Part shown: positions 9,832 to 20,134 of the stretch, piece by piece
How the letters are laid out: each line of letters opens with the position of its first letter
Numbering within the stretch: position 1 is the stretch's first letter
NCBI RefSeq assembly: GCF_015207655.1
Contig: NZ_JADEWN010000009.1
Span: forward strand, 1 to 64,000
DNA length: 64,000 nucleotides
Direction of reading: 5' to 3'
Origin: Gloeocapsopsis crepidinum LEGE 06123
GTDB taxonomy: Bacteria > Cyanobacteriota > Cyanobacteriia > Cyanobacteriales > Chroococcidiopsidaceae
Notes under the pieces: generated by a model
Seen by the model: the letters and a program-made list of their open reading frames with translations, nothing else
The model's database searches: none
Told to the model about the DNA's origin: nothing
Translations under genes and position numbers: made by a program

Positions 9832-11433
9832 ATGTTTAATTCCAATCAATTTGACGTCATAGTCATTGGTTCTGGCATTGGTGGGTTAACAACTGCTGCC
9901 ATCCTTGCCAAGTTCAACCATAAAAAAGTGCTGATTCTAGAACAACATTTTATTGTTGGTGGCTTCACTCAAGAATTCAAGCACAAAGGCTTTCAGTGGG
10001 ATATCGGTGTCCAAGCTGTGACGGAAATGGCAAAAGGTGACATTGGAAGAATCATATTTGACTACATCACTGATGGCAAACTGCAATGGCAAAAGTTACC
10101 CAATCCATCTGATACACTTGTCTATCCAGATTTCACCTTCAACATATCTTCCAATCCGCAAGGAAATCTCTCTGATCTTGTGAGAATGTTTCCTCATGAA
10201 AAGGCAAGTCTCCGGCGATACTTTTCTGACTTAAAAAAAGTTACTATTTGGTATCGAATAAATTTAATTGCAAATTTTGCACCTCAATGGCTCAAGAAAA
10301 TTATTAAACCTTTCTTGCGTCAGCTAGGAAAAACTGCGCATTTAACAGCTAAGGAATACGTAGAGCGGAATTTTCACAACCCTCAATTGAAGGCTTTGCT
10401 CACTTCACAATGGGGAGCTTATGGCTTACCACCCTCGCAAATCTCCTTTGGTATTCATGCCGTAGCAATGACTAGTTATGGCAAGGGTAGTTGGTATCCT
10501 GTAGGAGGATCGCAAGCAATTGTTGAGTGTATTCTACCTACTATTACAAAAGTTGGCGGAAGAATACTTACCCAGCGCCAGGTGACAGAAATTATTGTGA
10601 AAAACGGTGTCGCCATCGGAGTCAAAGCTAGAAAAACTCACGATTCTACGGCTGAACCAGAGATATATCACGCACCTATAATTATTTCTGATGCGGGGGC
10701 ATTTAATACTTACACTAAGCTGCTTTCTGAAGAATATGCAACTACATACTGTCATCAAATTAAAGCATTTCCCAAGGGTTACAGTATGTTATTCCTATTT
10801 GTGGGATTGAAAGAATCCCCTGAAACTTTGAATTTAGGAACAGCAAATTATTGGATTTTTAATAGTTACAACCACGATCAAGCTCTTCAAGAACAGGTAG
10901 CTGCACCAGACAAAGTTATCAATAGCTGTATGCTATCTTTTCCATCACTGAAAAACCACACAACAGTGCGCCACACTTGTGAAATCATTGTTTATGCAGA
11001 CTATAATTACTTTGAAAAGTGGCAGAGTCAGCCTTGGAAAAAACGAAGCTCAGATTATTATAAACTCAAGGAGAAAATTGCCCAAAAAATCATTGGTTTT
11101 ATAGAAGAATACTATCCTGGTTTCAAAGAATTAATAGAATACTACGAGCTAGCTACACCACTAAGTGTAGAGTATTTTATTGCCAGCGATCGCGGCTCTC
11201 TTTATGGTATACCTGCGATTCCAAAAAGGTTTACACAAGAATGGATTAGTCCTAAAACTCCAATTAAAAATTTATATCTCTCTGGAACAGATGCCCTAAT
11301 TCATGGAATTGTAGGCGCAACAATTGCCGGAGTATTGACAACAGGAATAATTAATGGGTGGTTTGGCTTTTTCAAAGTTATGTTTGCCATCATCTTTGAA
11401 AATCAAAAATATTATAGAAAACAATGTCAGTAA
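9832..11433 (+). CDS. FAD-dependent oxidoreductase, phytoene desaturase / retinol saturase-like
   Basis: 533 residues. The N-terminal dinucleotide-binding motif is [20 protein letters not shown] (residues 8-27), followed by [12 protein letters not shown]. The C-terminal flavin-contacting region [21 protein letters not shown] is typical of the CrtI/CrtO/RetSat superfamily. The closest sense of identity is all-trans-retinol 13,14-reductase-like or carotenoid isomerase-like proteins. Its last 10 bases overlap the start of hoxU, so the two are translationally coupled. A carotenoid or polyene substrate is inferred from the family only; a role as an electron sink in the dark is speculation. Confidence 0.75.
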   Translation: MFNSNQFDVIVIGSGIGGLTTAAILAKFNHKKVLILEQHFIVGGFTQEFKHKGFQWDIGVQAVTEMAKGDIGRIIFDYITDGKLQWQKLPNPSDTLVYPDFTFNISSNPQGNLSDLVRMFPHEKASLRRYFSDLKKVTIWYRINLIANFAPQWLKKIIKPFLRQLGKTAHLTAKEYVERNFHNPQLKALLTSQWGAYGLPPSQISFGIHAVAMTSYGKGSWYPVGGSQAIVECILPTITKVGGRILTQRQVTEIIVKNGVAIGVKARKTHDSTAEPEIYHAPIIISDAGAFNTYTKLLSEEYATTYCHQIKAFPKGYSMLFLFVGLKESPETLNLGTANYWIFNSYNHDQALQEQVAAPDKVINSCMLSFPSLKNHTTVRHTCEIIVYADYNYFEKWQSQPWKKRSSDYYKLKEKIAQKIIGFIEEYYPGFKELIEYYELATPLSVEYFIASDRGSLYGIPAIPKRFTQEWISPKTPIKNLYLSGTDALIHGIVGATIAGVLTTGIINGWFGFFKVMFAIIFENQKYYRKQCQ

Positions 11434-12149
11434 AAACATTAATAATCAATGAACAATTAGTCAGTGCTGGCGAAGAGCAAACTGTACTAGAAGCAGCGCA
11501 GGATGCTGGGATTCACATTCCTACATTGTGCTATTTAGAGGGAGTTTCAGCAGTTGGTGCTTGTCGGCTTTGCTTAGTTGAAATTGCTGGAAGTCATAAA
11601 CTACAACCTGCTTGCGTGACAAAAGTAGCTGAAGGTGTGGAAGTTTCCACAAATACCGAACGCCTGCAAAAGTATCGCCGCATGATTGTAGAAATGCTGT
11701 TTGCAGAAGGTAATCATATTTGTTCGGTTTGTGTTGCTAATGGTAACTGCGAACTGCAAGATTTAGCAATTGAAATGGGAATGGATCATGTGCGCTTAGA
11801 GTATCAGTTTCCCGATCGCCATGTTGATGGATCTCACGATCGCTTTGGCATTGATCGCAATCGCTGTGTTCTTTGCACTCGTTGTGTCCGTGTCTGCGAT
11901 GAAATTGAAGGGGCGCATACCTGGGATATGGCAGGTAGAGGGACAAACTCTCACGTCATTACCGATTTAAATCAGCCTTGGGGAACGTCACAAACGTGTA
12001 CTTCTTGCGGCAAATGTGTAAATGCTTGCCCAACAGGGGCGCTGTTTGATCGAGGCTCAAGTGTTGGGGAAATGAAACGCGATCGCGTAAAGTTAGAATT
12101 CCTCATGACAGCACGAGAACACAAGCAATGGTTTTACGACAGCATTTAG
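11424..12149 (+). CDS. hoxU: Bidirectional hydrogenase diaphorase subunit HoxU
   Basis: 241 residues, the normal HoxU length (about 238), with every Fe-S motif present. The N-terminal [2Fe-2S] ligands are [15 protein letters not shown] (residues 36-50). Next is the NuoG-type cysteine group [10 protein letters not shown], then two ferredoxin motifs, [11 protein letters not shown] and [14 protein letters not shown]. HoxU relays electrons from HoxF to the hydrogenase dimer HoxYH. It is the only structural hox gene in the window without visible damage. It overlaps the upstream oxidoreductase by 10 bases and is followed 24 bases later by the hoxY remnant. Confidence 0.95.
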   Translation: MSVKTLIINEQLVSAGEEQTVLEAAQDAGIHIPTLCYLEGVSAVGACRLCLVEIAGSHKLQPACVTKVAEGVEVSTNTERLQKYRRMIVEMLFAEGNHICSVCVANGNCELQDLAIEMGMDHVRLEYQFPDRHVDGSHDRFGIDRNRCVLCTRCVRVCDEIEGAHTWDMAGRGTNSHVITDLNQPWGTSQTCTSCGKCVNACPTGALFDRGSSVGEMKRDRVKLEFLMTAREHKQWFYDSI

Positions 12150-12173
12150 TGCAGACAAAGGAGAAGTAAAAAA

Positions 12174-12885
12174 ATGCCTCGTTTGCAATTGGCAACAGTT
12201 TGGCTAGGTGGTTGTTCTGGCTGTCATATGTCTTTCCTCGACTTAGACGAATGGCTGTTCGAGTTAGCCGAACAAGTTGATTTAGTTTATAGTCCCTTTG
12301 TCGATTCAAAAGAATATCCCCAGGGGGTTGATGTGGTGTTAGTGGAAGGCGCGATCGCAATCTCAAACTCTTGTTTCTTTTGGTGATTGTGCTGTTACCG
12401 GAAATGTGAGTGCTTTACGCAATCCCTTGGCAAGTGCTGAACCTGTGCTACAGCGCTGTTACATTGAAGCAACTGATCTTCAGCCCCAAATCCCTACAGA
12501 AAAAGGAATTATCCCCAAGTTGTTAGATCGAGTACAGCCAGTCCATACAGTAGTACCTGTAGATATTTATCTACCAGGTTGTCCGCCACGCGGCACTTTG
12601 TTTCATCACTATAAAGTTGATGAAAATGGATTAATTCAAAAAGTGAATTTAATCATTGCTACGGGTCAAAATAATTTGGCAATGAATCGTACAGTCGCTC
12701 AAATTGCCCATCATTTTATTCACGGTTCAGAGATTCCTGAAGGGATGTTAAACTGCGTTGAAGCTGGAATTCGTGCTTTTGATCCGTGCTTAAGTTGTTC
12801 TACTCATACAGCAGGTCAAATGCCATTACATACTCAATTACTGGCAGCCAATGGCAACGTTATTAATGAAGTTTGGCGAAATTAG
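12174..12885 (+). pseudogene. hoxY: hoxY-hoxH deletion fusion (hydrogenase small and large subunit remnants)
   Basis: The 5' part encodes the HoxY N-terminus with the cluster motif [11 protein letters not shown]. Near 12355 about 14 codons are missing and the frame changes; the first frame stops at 12384-12386. A second frame resumes [15 protein letters not shown] (a further HoxY cysteine), then [10 protein letters not shown] and [12 protein letters not shown]. Directly after PGCPP (about 12589) the reading becomes the HoxH C-terminus: [32 protein letters not shown] and the L2 nickel motif DPCLSCSTH, ending at 12885. So roughly 40 HoxY codons and about 375 HoxH codons, including the L1 CxxC nickel ligands, were deleted in frame. 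No functional hydrogenase can be made from this locus. Confidence 0.88.
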
Positions 12886-12899
12886 TCAGTTGAGGTTAG

Positions 12900-13062
12900 T
12901 AGTCCACGGCAGTGGATATGGTTTATAAGACCTCTTGCATGAATCACAGATGCCCCTTCAGGGCTATCCAAGCAAAGTGTGCCTTCGTGTACTCAAAAGC
13001 CTTTTAGCAGTAAGTCCACCTCCGTGGACTTTGTTTATTTAGCTGGCGAATTCATTCGACCA
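12900..13062. repeat. Interspersed hairpin repeat, copy A
   Basis: Contains a 7-bp stem AGTCCAC-ctcc-GTGGACT (13013-13030), a linker TTGTTTATTTAGC, then a near-palindrome GCGAATTCATTCG from 13046. An upstream part with GCCCCTTCAGGGC (about 12952) is shared with copy B at 47.3 kb. It fills the place where the rest of hoxH should be. Confidence 0.7.
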
Positions 13063-13115
13063 GCATTCACGCAGGATGTCTATAGTGTGCGAATTTGCCA
13101 AGCGTTGTGGAATCT

Positions 13116-13148
13116 CCTCACAAGTTCCTCAAAATTTCACTTTAGCTT
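13116..13148 (+). promoter_or_regulatory. 11-bp direct-repeat promoter motif, hoxW copy
   Basis: CCTCACAAGTT at 13116 and CCTCAAAAT at 13127 are 11 bases apart; TAGCTT at 13143-13148 is the -10-like box. hoxW starts only 24 bases downstream and the compact hoxW-hypA-hypB unit follows. Confidence 0.7.
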
Positions 13149-13172
13149 CAAAGTAAAGCTTATCTGGTTAGC

Positions 13173-13643
13173 ATGAATTCCCACCCTATAGTCAAAAATG
13201 TCATATTTATTGGTTATGGCAATCGCCTACGCAACGATGATGGAGTTGGACAAGCGGTAGCTGATGCAGTTGCTGCATGGAAATTACCAAATGTACGAGC
13301 GATCGCGACTCACCAACTGACTCCTGAACTAGTAGAAATGCTGGCAACTGCCGATCTCGCTATTTTTAGCGACGCCTACTCGACAGACACACTCCAAATT
13401 CAAGTGCAGCTTCTCGAACCTGCACCATCTCGGATGATAACGGGTCACTGCTGCGAACCACAAATGTTACTGGCGATCGCACAGCTGCTTTATGGCTATT
13501 GTCCCTCTTCTTGGTTAGTCAAAATACCAGCAATTAATTTTAATTTAGGCGATCGCCTTTCAACTGTTGCTCAACATGGTATGGCGCAAGCTTTAAAGCA
13601 AATTGAGTTTTTGATTCTTCAGCAGGGAGTCACCTATGCATGA
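13173..13643 (+). CDS. hoxW: Hydrogenase maturation endopeptidase HoxW
   Basis: 156 residues, the normal size for the HupD/HycI/HoxW peptidase family. The nickel-sensing acid lies in FIGYGNRLRNDDGVGQAVA (residues ~12-30), with the second metal-binding Asp in AIFSDAYSTD and the His in GHCCEPQMLL. It cleaves the HoxH C-terminus after nickel insertion. Its substrate is deleted next door, so it is either a relic or serves a hydrogenase encoded elsewhere. It overlaps hypA by 8 bases, with its own repeat-type promoter just upstream. Confidence 0.88.
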   Translation: MNSHPIVKNVIFIGYGNRLRNDDGVGQAVADAVAAWKLPNVRAIATHQLTPELVEMLATADLAIFSDAYSTDTLQIQVQLLEPAPSRMITGHCCEPQMLLAIAQLLYGYCPSSWLVKIPAINFNLGDRLSTVAQHGMAQALKQIEFLILQQGVTYA

Positions 13644-13977
13644 AGTAGCAATTATGCAAAATGCTTTGGATATTGCCCTCCAGCAAACACGCTTAGCAGG
13701 AGGAAGTCAAATTCATGCACTCAAGCTGCGCATTGGTGAGTTATCGGGAGTCGTCCCAGAAGCGTTAGAGTTTGCGTTTGATGTCGTTGTCCAAGGAACG
13801 ATCGCTGCTGATGCGCACTTAGAAATTGATTACATTCCTGTTGTTTGTCACTGTTCCAACTGCGATCTAGATTTTCAACCAGCCAATTTGGTTTATGAGT
13901 GCTACCAATGTGACCAAATCAGCATTGATGTAGTCCGTGGTCAAGAATTAGAAATCGCTTCTTTGGAGGTGTCTTGA
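13636..13977 (+). CDS. hypA: Hydrogenase nickel incorporation protein HypA
   Basis: 113 residues, full length. The conserved N-terminus [15 protein letters not shown] carries the nickel ligand His2. The zinc site is two CxxC pairs, CSNC and CYQC, around residues 73-97. HypA with HypB loads nickel into the hydrogenase large subunit. A GGGAG site precedes the ATG, which overlaps the end of hoxW. hypB starts one base after its stop. Confidence 0.93.
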   Translation: MHEVAIMQNALDIALQQTRLAGGSQIHALKLRIGELSGVVPEALEFAFDVVVQGTIAADAHLEIDYIPVVCHCSNCDLDFQPANLVYECYQCDQISIDVVRGQELEIASLEVS

Positions 13978-13978
13978 T

Positions 13979-14713
13979 ATGTGCCAAACCTGTGGTTGTG
14001 GCGATCGCGAATCAAGCGTAAATGGTGACTTAAAGCAAATTAATGTTGTGCAAGAAATTCTGCATAAAAATACCCAATTAGCTCAGCAGAATCGCGCCTA
14101 CTTCAAGTCTAAAGGTGTATTGGTATTAAATATCCTTTCCTCACCTGGTTCAGGAAAAACGGCACTGATTGAAAGGATGCTGCAATGTAGTCAATTCCGC
14201 ATCGGAGCTATTGTAGGCGATTTAGAAACAGATAACGATGCCAAACGCTTGCGATCGCATGGCGTACCCGCAGTCCAAATTACAACAGGTAACATCTGTC
14301 ATCTAGAAGCAGACATGATAGCACGAGCAAGCAAAAAACTCAATCTAGATGCTTTGGATTTATTAATCATTGAAAACGTAGGAAATTTAGTTTGCCCTGC
14401 GGCGTATGACTTGGGTGAAGATGTGCGTATTGTCTTGCTATCTGTCACCGAAGGAGAAGATAAACCGCTCAAGTATCCAACACTATTCAAAACTGCGCAA
14501 GTGGCAATTGTTAACAAAATCGATCTTGCCCAAGCGGTAGAATTTAACCGCGAACAGGCGATCGCCAATATTGAACGCATTGCACCACACGCCACGATTT
14601 TTGCAGTTTCAGCAAAGACAGGTCAAGGCATGGAAGACTGGTATACCTATCTCGAACAAAAGTATAGAGGAATCGGTAATGCAAGTTTTCAAGTCAAACG
14701 ATCCAGCTTATGA
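13979..14713 (+). CDS. hypB: Hydrogenase nickel incorporation GTPase HypB
   Basis: 244 residues. It begins MCQTCGCGD, the N-terminal metal site, followed by the P-loop [14 protein letters not shown] (about 54-67). The intersubunit nickel/zinc site is in [15 protein letters not shown], and the GTP-specificity motif is NKIDLA. HypB hydrolyses GTP to drive nickel delivery from HypA. There is no His-rich nickel-storage stretch at the N-terminus. Its last 35 bases overlap the start of the acyl-CoA synthetase-like gene, so the two are co-transcribed. Confidence 0.94.
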   Translation: MCQTCGCGDRESSVNGDLKQINVVQEILHKNTQLAQQNRAYFKSKGVLVLNILSSPGSGKTALIERMLQCSQFRIGAIVGDLETDNDAKRLRSHGVPAVQITTGNICHLEADMIARASKKLNLDALDLLIIENVGNLVCPAAYDLGEDVRIVLLSVTEGEDKPLKYPTLFKTAQVAIVNKIDLAQAVEFNREQAIANIERIAPHATIFAVSAKTGQGMEDWYTYLEQKYRGIGNASFQVKRSSL

Positions 14714-17435
14714 TATTCTTCGCCTTGAGCGCCAACCTTTGAATGCAATTTTTGCTCCGCAGACTGTAGCTGTCATAGGTGCTAGCGATCAGGCTAATAG
14801 TGTAGGACGGACTATTTTATGGAACCTGATCAGCCATCCTTTTGGTGGTACTGTATTTCCTGTAAATCCTAAACGACATAGCGTATTAGGAATCAAGACA
14901 TATGCCACAGTTAAGGATATCCCAGAATCTATCGATCTGGCGATTATTGCCACACCCGCGTCAACGGTACCAGATATCATTGCTGAATGTGTGGATGCAG
15001 GCGTTGAAGGTGCAATTATCGTTTCTGCTGGTTTTAGAGAAATTGGTACAGTCGGTGCTGAGTTAGAGCAGCAAATCAAACAGCAGTTACGTCGTGGCAA
15101 AATGCGTTTAATTGGACCTAATTGCTTGGGTGTCATGCACCCCCGCAACGGCATCAATGCGACTTTCGCAAGCGTCATGGCGCGTCCTGGTAATGTCGGC
15201 TTTATTAGCCAAAGTGGTGCGCTCTGCACTGCTATTCTTGATTGGAGTTTGCGAGAAAATGTCGGTTTTAGTGCCTTTATTTCGATTGGCTCAATGCTTG
15301 ATGTCAGTTGGGGCGATCTGATTTACTACCTCGGTGACGATCCGCACACTCATAGCATTGTGATTTATATGGAATCAATCGGCGATGCGCGTTCGTTTTT
15401 ATCTGCTGCGCGTGAGGTTGCATTGACTAAGCCTATTATTGTCCTCAAAGCAGGTCGAACTGAAGCCGCAGCTAAGGCTGCAACTTCGCATACGGGGGCA
15501 TTAACAGATAGTGATGAAGTCATTGATGCTGCTTTTCGTCGCTGTGGAGTTTTGCGAGTTAATAGTATATCCGACTTATTTGATATGGCAGAAGTGCTGG
15601 CAAAACAACCGCGTCCCAAAGGATCGCGATTGACAATTATCACGAATGCAGGAGGTCCAGGAGTTCTTGCCACCGATGCACTGATGACAACCGGCGGCGA
15701 ACTCGCAGAATTATCCGCAAGTGCGATCGCTGCCCTAAATCAACTGCTACCGCCTCACTGGAGTCATGGCAATCCAATTGATATTCTCGGTGATGCTGAA
15801 CCAGAACGTTATCTGCAAGCTTTAGAAATTGTTGCGACAGATCCGAGCAGTGATGGTATACTCGTGATTCTGACACCGCAAGCTATGACCGATCCCACGC
15901 TAACAGCTGAACGGTTGAAGTCATATATCGCGACGCACACCGCCTCTGCACGCAAACCTATTCTCGCAAGTTGGATGGGAGGAACTGAAGTCGCAACAGG
16001 CGAAATGATTCTTAATCGCGCCAGTATTCCAACTTATCCTTATCCAGATACCGCTGCCCGCGTATTTAATTATATGTGGCAGTATAGCTACAACTTGCGT
16101 GGCATATATGAAACACCGGTACTCAGTACTCATGCCGTTGATGGTGCTACGGCTCGTACTTTAGTAGAAACAACAATTGCCAAAATCCATCAGGCACGCA
16201 TGATTCTTACAGAAGTTGAATCTAAACAGATTCTAGCAGCTTATGGCATTCCGATTGTTGCAACTTGTGTTGCTAAAAGTGAAGCGGAAGCAATTAACTG
16301 TGCTGAAGGAATCGGTTATCCAGTTGTTCTCAAACTTTTCTCTGAAACAATTACTCATAAAACTGATGTCGGCGGCGTACAGTTGAATTTGCCCAATGCA
16401 GCAGCTGTGCAACGAGCATATCAAGCTATTGCTACATCAGTCAGCGACAAAGTTGGTGTTGAGCATTTCTTGGGCGTTACCGTGCAACCAATGGTGAGTA
16501 CAGATGGTTATGAATTAATTATCGGTAGCAGTCTCGATTTGCACTTTGGTCCAGTCTTGTTGTTTGGTTCAGGAGGGCAACTAGTAGAAGTCTTTCAAGA
16601 TCGGGCGATCGCTTTACCTCCCCTCAACACCACTTTAGCGCGGCGCATGATGGAACAAACTCGCATTTATAAAGCACTTTTAGGCTTGCGGGGTCGTCAG
16701 CCTATCGATATGAACGCCCTAGAACAGCTTATGGTGCGCTTTAGTCAGTTAGTCGTTGAACAACGTTGGATTAAAGAAATTGACATCAACCCGTTGCTTG
16801 CTTCTCCTCATGGACTGATTGCGCTTGATGCTCGAATCATTTTACACGAACCAAACATCACTGCAGATGAATTACCTAAACTCGCTATTCGTCCTTATCC
16901 AACTCAGTATGTCACTGATTGGACAATGAAAGATCGTACTTCAGTAACTATCCGCCCCATTCGTCCTGAAGATGAACCGTTGATGATCCAGTTCCATCAG
17001 ACATTATCAGAGCAAAGTATCTATTTTCGTTACTTTCATTTAGTGAAACTCAGTCAACGAGTTGCCCACGAACGCTTAATCCGCATATGCTTTATTGATT
17101 ACGATCGCGAAATGGCACTGGTGGCTGAATATCAAAATCCGCAGACAAAAGCCAGTGAAATTCTAGCATTAGGTAGGTTGAGCAAGTTGCATAGTACGAA
17201 TGAAGCAGAATTTGCCCTCTTAGTGAGCGATCGCTTTCAGTGCCAAGGCTTAGGTACAGAGTTATTGGAACGGCTACTACAAGTAGGTCGTCACGAACAT
17301 CTTAAGCGCATCCATGCAGAAATTCTTCGCGATAATCGAGTAATGCAACGTGTCTGTGAAAAACTGGGTTTCCAAATTCATCGCACAGAAGATCCCTCTG
17401 TCGTCAAAGCAGAAATTATTCTGTCTACAACGTAA
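14679..17435 (+). CDS. Bifunctional acyl-CoA synthetase (ADP-forming type) / GNAT acetyltransferase
   Basis: The start is ATG 14679 ([14 protein letters not shown]), 36 codons inside the longest frame, giving 918 residues. Order: CoA-binding domain (about 30-130, [17 protein letters not shown]), succinyl-CoA-ligase-like flavodoxin domains (to ~470), ATP-grasp (about 500-720, [21 protein letters not shown]), C-terminal GNAT (about 765-918). This is the Pat/YfiQ layout. However, the loop TSHTGAL keeps the histidine that is phosphorylated in ADP-forming acetyl-CoA synthetases and that, from memory, is lost in E. coli PatZ. So it may still make acetate and ATP from acetyl-CoA, a partner for PFOR; protein lysine acetylation is the alternative. 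It overlaps hypB by 35 bases and precedes hypF by 10. Confidence 0.88.
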   Translation: MQVFKSNDPAYDILRLERQPLNAIFAPQTVAVIGASDQANSVGRTILWNLISHPFGGTVFPVNPKRHSVLGIKTYATVKDIPESIDLAIIATPASTVPDIIAECVDAGVEGAIIVSAGFREIGTVGAELEQQIKQQLRRGKMRLIGPNCLGVMHPRNGINATFASVMARPGNVGFISQSGALCTAILDWSLRENVGFSAFISIGSMLDVSWGDLIYYLGDDPHTHSIVIYMESIGDARSFLSAAREVALTKPIIVLKAGRTEAAAKAATSHTGALTDSDEVIDAAFRRCGVLRVNSISDLFDMAEVLAKQPRPKGSRLTIITNAGGPGVLATDALMTTGGELAELSASAIAALNQLLPPHWSHGNPIDILGDAEPERYLQALEIVATDPSSDGILVILTPQAMTDPTLTAERLKSYIATHTASARKPILASWMGGTEVATGEMILNRASIPTYPYPDTAARVFNYMWQYSYNLRGIYETPVLSTHAVDGATARTLVETTIAKIHQARMILTEVESKQILAAYGIPIVATCVAKSEAEAINCAEGIGYPVVLKLFSETITHKTDVGGVQLNLPNAAAVQRAYQAIATSVSDKVGVEHFLGVTVQPMVSTDGYELIIGSSLDLHFGPVLLFGSGGQLVEVFQDRAIALPPLNTTLARRMMEQTRIYKALLGLRGRQPIDMNALEQLMVRFSQLVVEQRWIKEIDINPLLASPHGLIALDARIILHEPNITADELPKLAIRPYPTQYVTDWTMKDRTSVTIRPIRPEDEPLMIQFHQTLSEQSIYFRYFHLVKLSQRVAHERLIRICFIDYDREMALVAEYQNPQTKASEILALGRLSKLHSTNEAEFALLVSDRFQCQGLGTELLERLLQVGRHEHLKRIHAEILRDNRVMQRVCEKLGFQIHRTEDPSVVKAEIILSTT

Positions 17436-17445
17436 CTAGGACAAG

Positions 17446-19770
17446 ATGCCAATCTTAAAACGTTTGCATATAACTATTCAAGGAGCCGTACAGGGGGTAG
17501 GCTTCCGTCCTTTCATCTACCGCTTAGCAACAGAATTAGGACTTGTAGGATGGGTGAATAATTTTGCTGGAGGGGTTGCAATCGAAGTTGAGGGAAGTCA
17601 AACACAGTTGCAGGCTTTTTTACTCCAGATTTACAAAGAATTGCCACCTCATGCGTCGATCCAAAGTTTGGAAACTTCATTTCTCGCTCCTGTAGGCTAC
17701 AAGCAATTTGAAATTCGTGCTAGTACTGGCGGTGAGAACACAGCGCTGATTTTACCCGATATTGCTACCTGCGCCGATTGTCTGCGCGAAATTTTTGATA
17801 AGTGCGATCGCCGTTATCTTTATCCTTTTACGAACTGCACTCACTGCGGTCCTCGCTTCAGCATTATCACTGCCTTGCCTTACGATCGCGCCAACACGAC
17901 AATGCAAAAGTTTGAGATGTGCGATCGCTGTCAAGCTGAGTATCATCATCCATTAAATCGCCGTTTTCACGCCCAACTAAACGCTTGTGCTGAATGCGGT
18001 CCTCATTTAGAGTTGTGGAATCAAGATGGTCATGTTCTCACATCTCATTATCAAGCACTCCAGCAAGCAGTTGAAGAAATTCGTAAGGGCAAGATTGTTG
18101 CTATTAAAGGTCTTGGTGGATTTCATTTAGTAGTCGATGCACGTCACCAACAAGCAGTTACTAAACTGCGCTACTGCAAGCAACGAGCAAAACCCTTTGC
18201 TTTAATGTATCCATCACTGCAACTCATTAAGGCGCACTGCGAAGTTTCAAATTTAGAAACTCAACTGCTACTTTCACCCCAAGCTCCCATTGTACTGCTG
18301 CGACGCAAATTTAAGTCTGGCATGGCGATCGCTCCTGCGGTTGCTCCCGACAATCCTTATTTAGGGGTGATGTTGCCATATACACCATTACATCACTTAC
18401 TCATGTCGCAACTTGGTTTTCCAGTCGTGGCGACTAGTGGAAATCTCACTGATGAACCTATTTGTACAGATGAGCGCGAAGCAATCCAGTATTTAAGTAA
18501 TATTGCTACAGTTTTCCTCATTCATAACCGACCAATTACTCGACCGATAGACGATTCTGTGGTGCGTGTCATCATGGAACGGGAATTATTGTTACGTCGC
18601 GCCCGTGGTTATGCACCCTTACCGATTGCCATTAACCTGTCACCCACAATTCAACAACCGCAATCTAAACTCCTAGCAGTAGGAGCACATTTTAAAAATA
18701 CGATCGCATTTTCGCTTTCTCAGCAAGTTTTTGTGAGTCAACACATTGGCGATTTAGCAACAGTAGCAGCACTCAAAGCATTCAATCAAGCGCTCGCTGA
18801 CTTTCAACAACTCTATCAATTGCAACCACTAACTATAGCTTGTGATGCTCATCCCGATTATGTTTCGACACAATTCGCTCAAAATTCTGGCTTACCAACT
18901 ATACCAGTGCAACATCATTACGCTCATGTTCTCTCATATATGGCAGAAAATGACTTACTTAGAAATGAGAATTCTATCTTAGGTATTGCTTGGGATGGTA
19001 CTGGTTATGGACTAGATGGCACAATTTGGGGAGGTGAATTTCTGCAAATTCAACCTTTGCGATCGCTAACAAGCGATCCAGAAACACCATTTCAACGAGT
19101 TGCCCACTTGCGCACTTTTCGACTTCCTGGTGGGGAAAAAGCAATTAAAGAACCAAGACGAGTAGCAATTGGCTTGCTTTACGAAATTGCGGGAGATGCA
19201 CTGTTTACAATGAATGACTTAGCACCTGTACAAGCTTTTAATGCTCAGGAGTTGAGGATTTTGTGGACAATGCTGCAAAGAAATATTAACACTGCGATAA
19301 CTTCGAGTGCAGGGCGATTATTTGATGCGATCGCCGCCATAATTGGGCTACGTCAGTATACTCAGTTTGAAGGACAGGCGGCAATGGAGTTAGAGTTTGC
19401 GATCGCCGAATTGAACACTGATGACTGCTACAGCTTTGAAATAACAACAATAGCAAATTCACCTTTGATTATTGATTGGATGCCAACAGTGCAAGGTGTT
19501 TTAGCAGACCTAAGTTGTGAGTTATCGCAGGGATACATTTCAGCAAAGTTTCACAATACATTAGTGGAAATGATGGTTGTTGTAGCCCAGCAAATTGGTG
19601 CAGAACAAGTGGTGCTGACGGGTGGCTGTTTCCAAAATAAGTACTTAATTGAACGCACCATTCAACGCTTAACTCAAGAAAGTTTTCACCCTTATTGGCA
19701 TCAACAAGTTCCACCTCATGATGGTGGTATTGCATTAGGACAAATTGTGGCAGCATTGCATGTCATCTAG
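17446..19770 (+). CDS. hypF: Carbamoyltransferase HypF (hydrogenase cyanide-ligand synthesis)
   Basis: 774 residues, full length. The N-terminal acylphosphatase domain has VQGVGFRPFIYRLA. Two zinc-finger-like CxxC pairs follow around residues 110-185 (CADC, CTHC, CDRC, CAEC), then a YrdC-like domain (about 200-390). The Kae1-like carbamoyltransferase domain follows with HHYAHVLSYMAEN and DGTGYGLDGTIWGGEF. HypF makes thiocarboxamide on HypE from carbamoyl phosphate for the CN ligands of NiFe hydrogenase. It lies 10 bases after the synthetase gene and 16 before hypC. No frameshift was seen. Confidence 0.95.
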   Translation: MPILKRLHITIQGAVQGVGFRPFIYRLATELGLVGWVNNFAGGVAIEVEGSQTQLQAFLLQIYKELPPHASIQSLETSFLAPVGYKQFEIRASTGGENTALILPDIATCADCLREIFDKCDRRYLYPFTNCTHCGPRFSIITALPYDRANTTMQKFEMCDRCQAEYHHPLNRRFHAQLNACAECGPHLELWNQDGHVLTSHYQALQQAVEEIRKGKIVAIKGLGGFHLVVDARHQQAVTKLRYCKQRAKPFALMYPSLQLIKAHCEVSNLETQLLLSPQAPIVLLRRKFKSGMAIAPAVAPDNPYLGVMLPYTPLHHLLMSQLGFPVVATSGNLTDEPICTDEREAIQYLSNIATVFLIHNRPITRPIDDSVVRVIMERELLLRRARGYAPLPIAINLSPTIQQPQSKLLAVGAHFKNTIAFSLSQQVFVSQHIGDLATVAALKAFNQALADFQQLYQLQPLTIACDAHPDYVSTQFAQNSGLPTIPVQHHYAHVLSYMAENDLLRNENSILGIAWDGTGYGLDGTIWGGEFLQIQPLRSLTSDPETPFQRVAHLRTFRLPGGEKAIKEPRRVAIGLLYEIAGDALFTMNDLAPVQAFNAQELRILWTMLQRNINTAITSSAGRLFDAIAAIIGLRQYTQFEGQAAMELEFAIAELNTDDCYSFEITTIANSPLIIDWMPTVQGVLADLSCELSQGYISAKFHNTLVEMMVVVAQQIGAEQVVLTGGCFQNKYLIERTIQRLTQESFHPYWHQQVPPHDGGIALGQIVAALHVI

Positions 19771-19786
19771 TCAGGAGCGATCAATT

Positions 19787-20038
19787 ATGTGCTTAGCAGT
19801 TCCAGGAAAAATCATCAGTATCAATCATCATGAAAACCCACTACTTCAAACTGGAAGAGTCAGCTTTGGAGGAGTCATTAAAGAAATGAGTCTTGCCTAT
19901 ATTCCTACTGCAAAAGTTGATGATTACGCAATTGTTCATGCAGGATTTGCGATTAGTCTACTCAATATTGAGGAGGCGGAAAGCACGCTGACGTATTTGC
20001 AACAGATAAGTGAGCGTAATATTTCTCGCAATCAATAG
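19787..20038 (+). CDS. hypC: Hydrogenase assembly chaperone HypC
   Basis: 83 residues beginning MCLAVPGKIISI, where Cys2 is the conserved iron-carrier residue. ATG 19787 is chosen because HypC must start at MC, and a CAGGAG site lies 9 bases upstream. HypC shuttles the Fe(CN)2CO unit with HypD to the hydrogenase large subunit. hypD and hypE normally accompany it but do not follow here: an unrelated methyltransferase begins about 100 bases later. Confidence 0.93.
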   Translation: MCLAVPGKIISINHHENPLLQTGRVSFGGVIKEMSLAYIPTAKVDDYAIVHAGFAISLLNIEEAESTLTYLQQISERNISRNQ

Positions 20039-20134
20039 GAGTGTAACAATAGTATGAGGACTGTAGTTGCATACACCTGCATAGCTAGCAGGTCGTTAAA
20101 ATACCCCGATTAAACCGTTGCATCCAACTTCTTC

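Noticed and set aside
9665-9862. 65-codon open frame before the retinol-saturase-like gene
   Set aside because: It contains the direct-repeat promoter motif and overlaps the true start; composition does not look like a protein.
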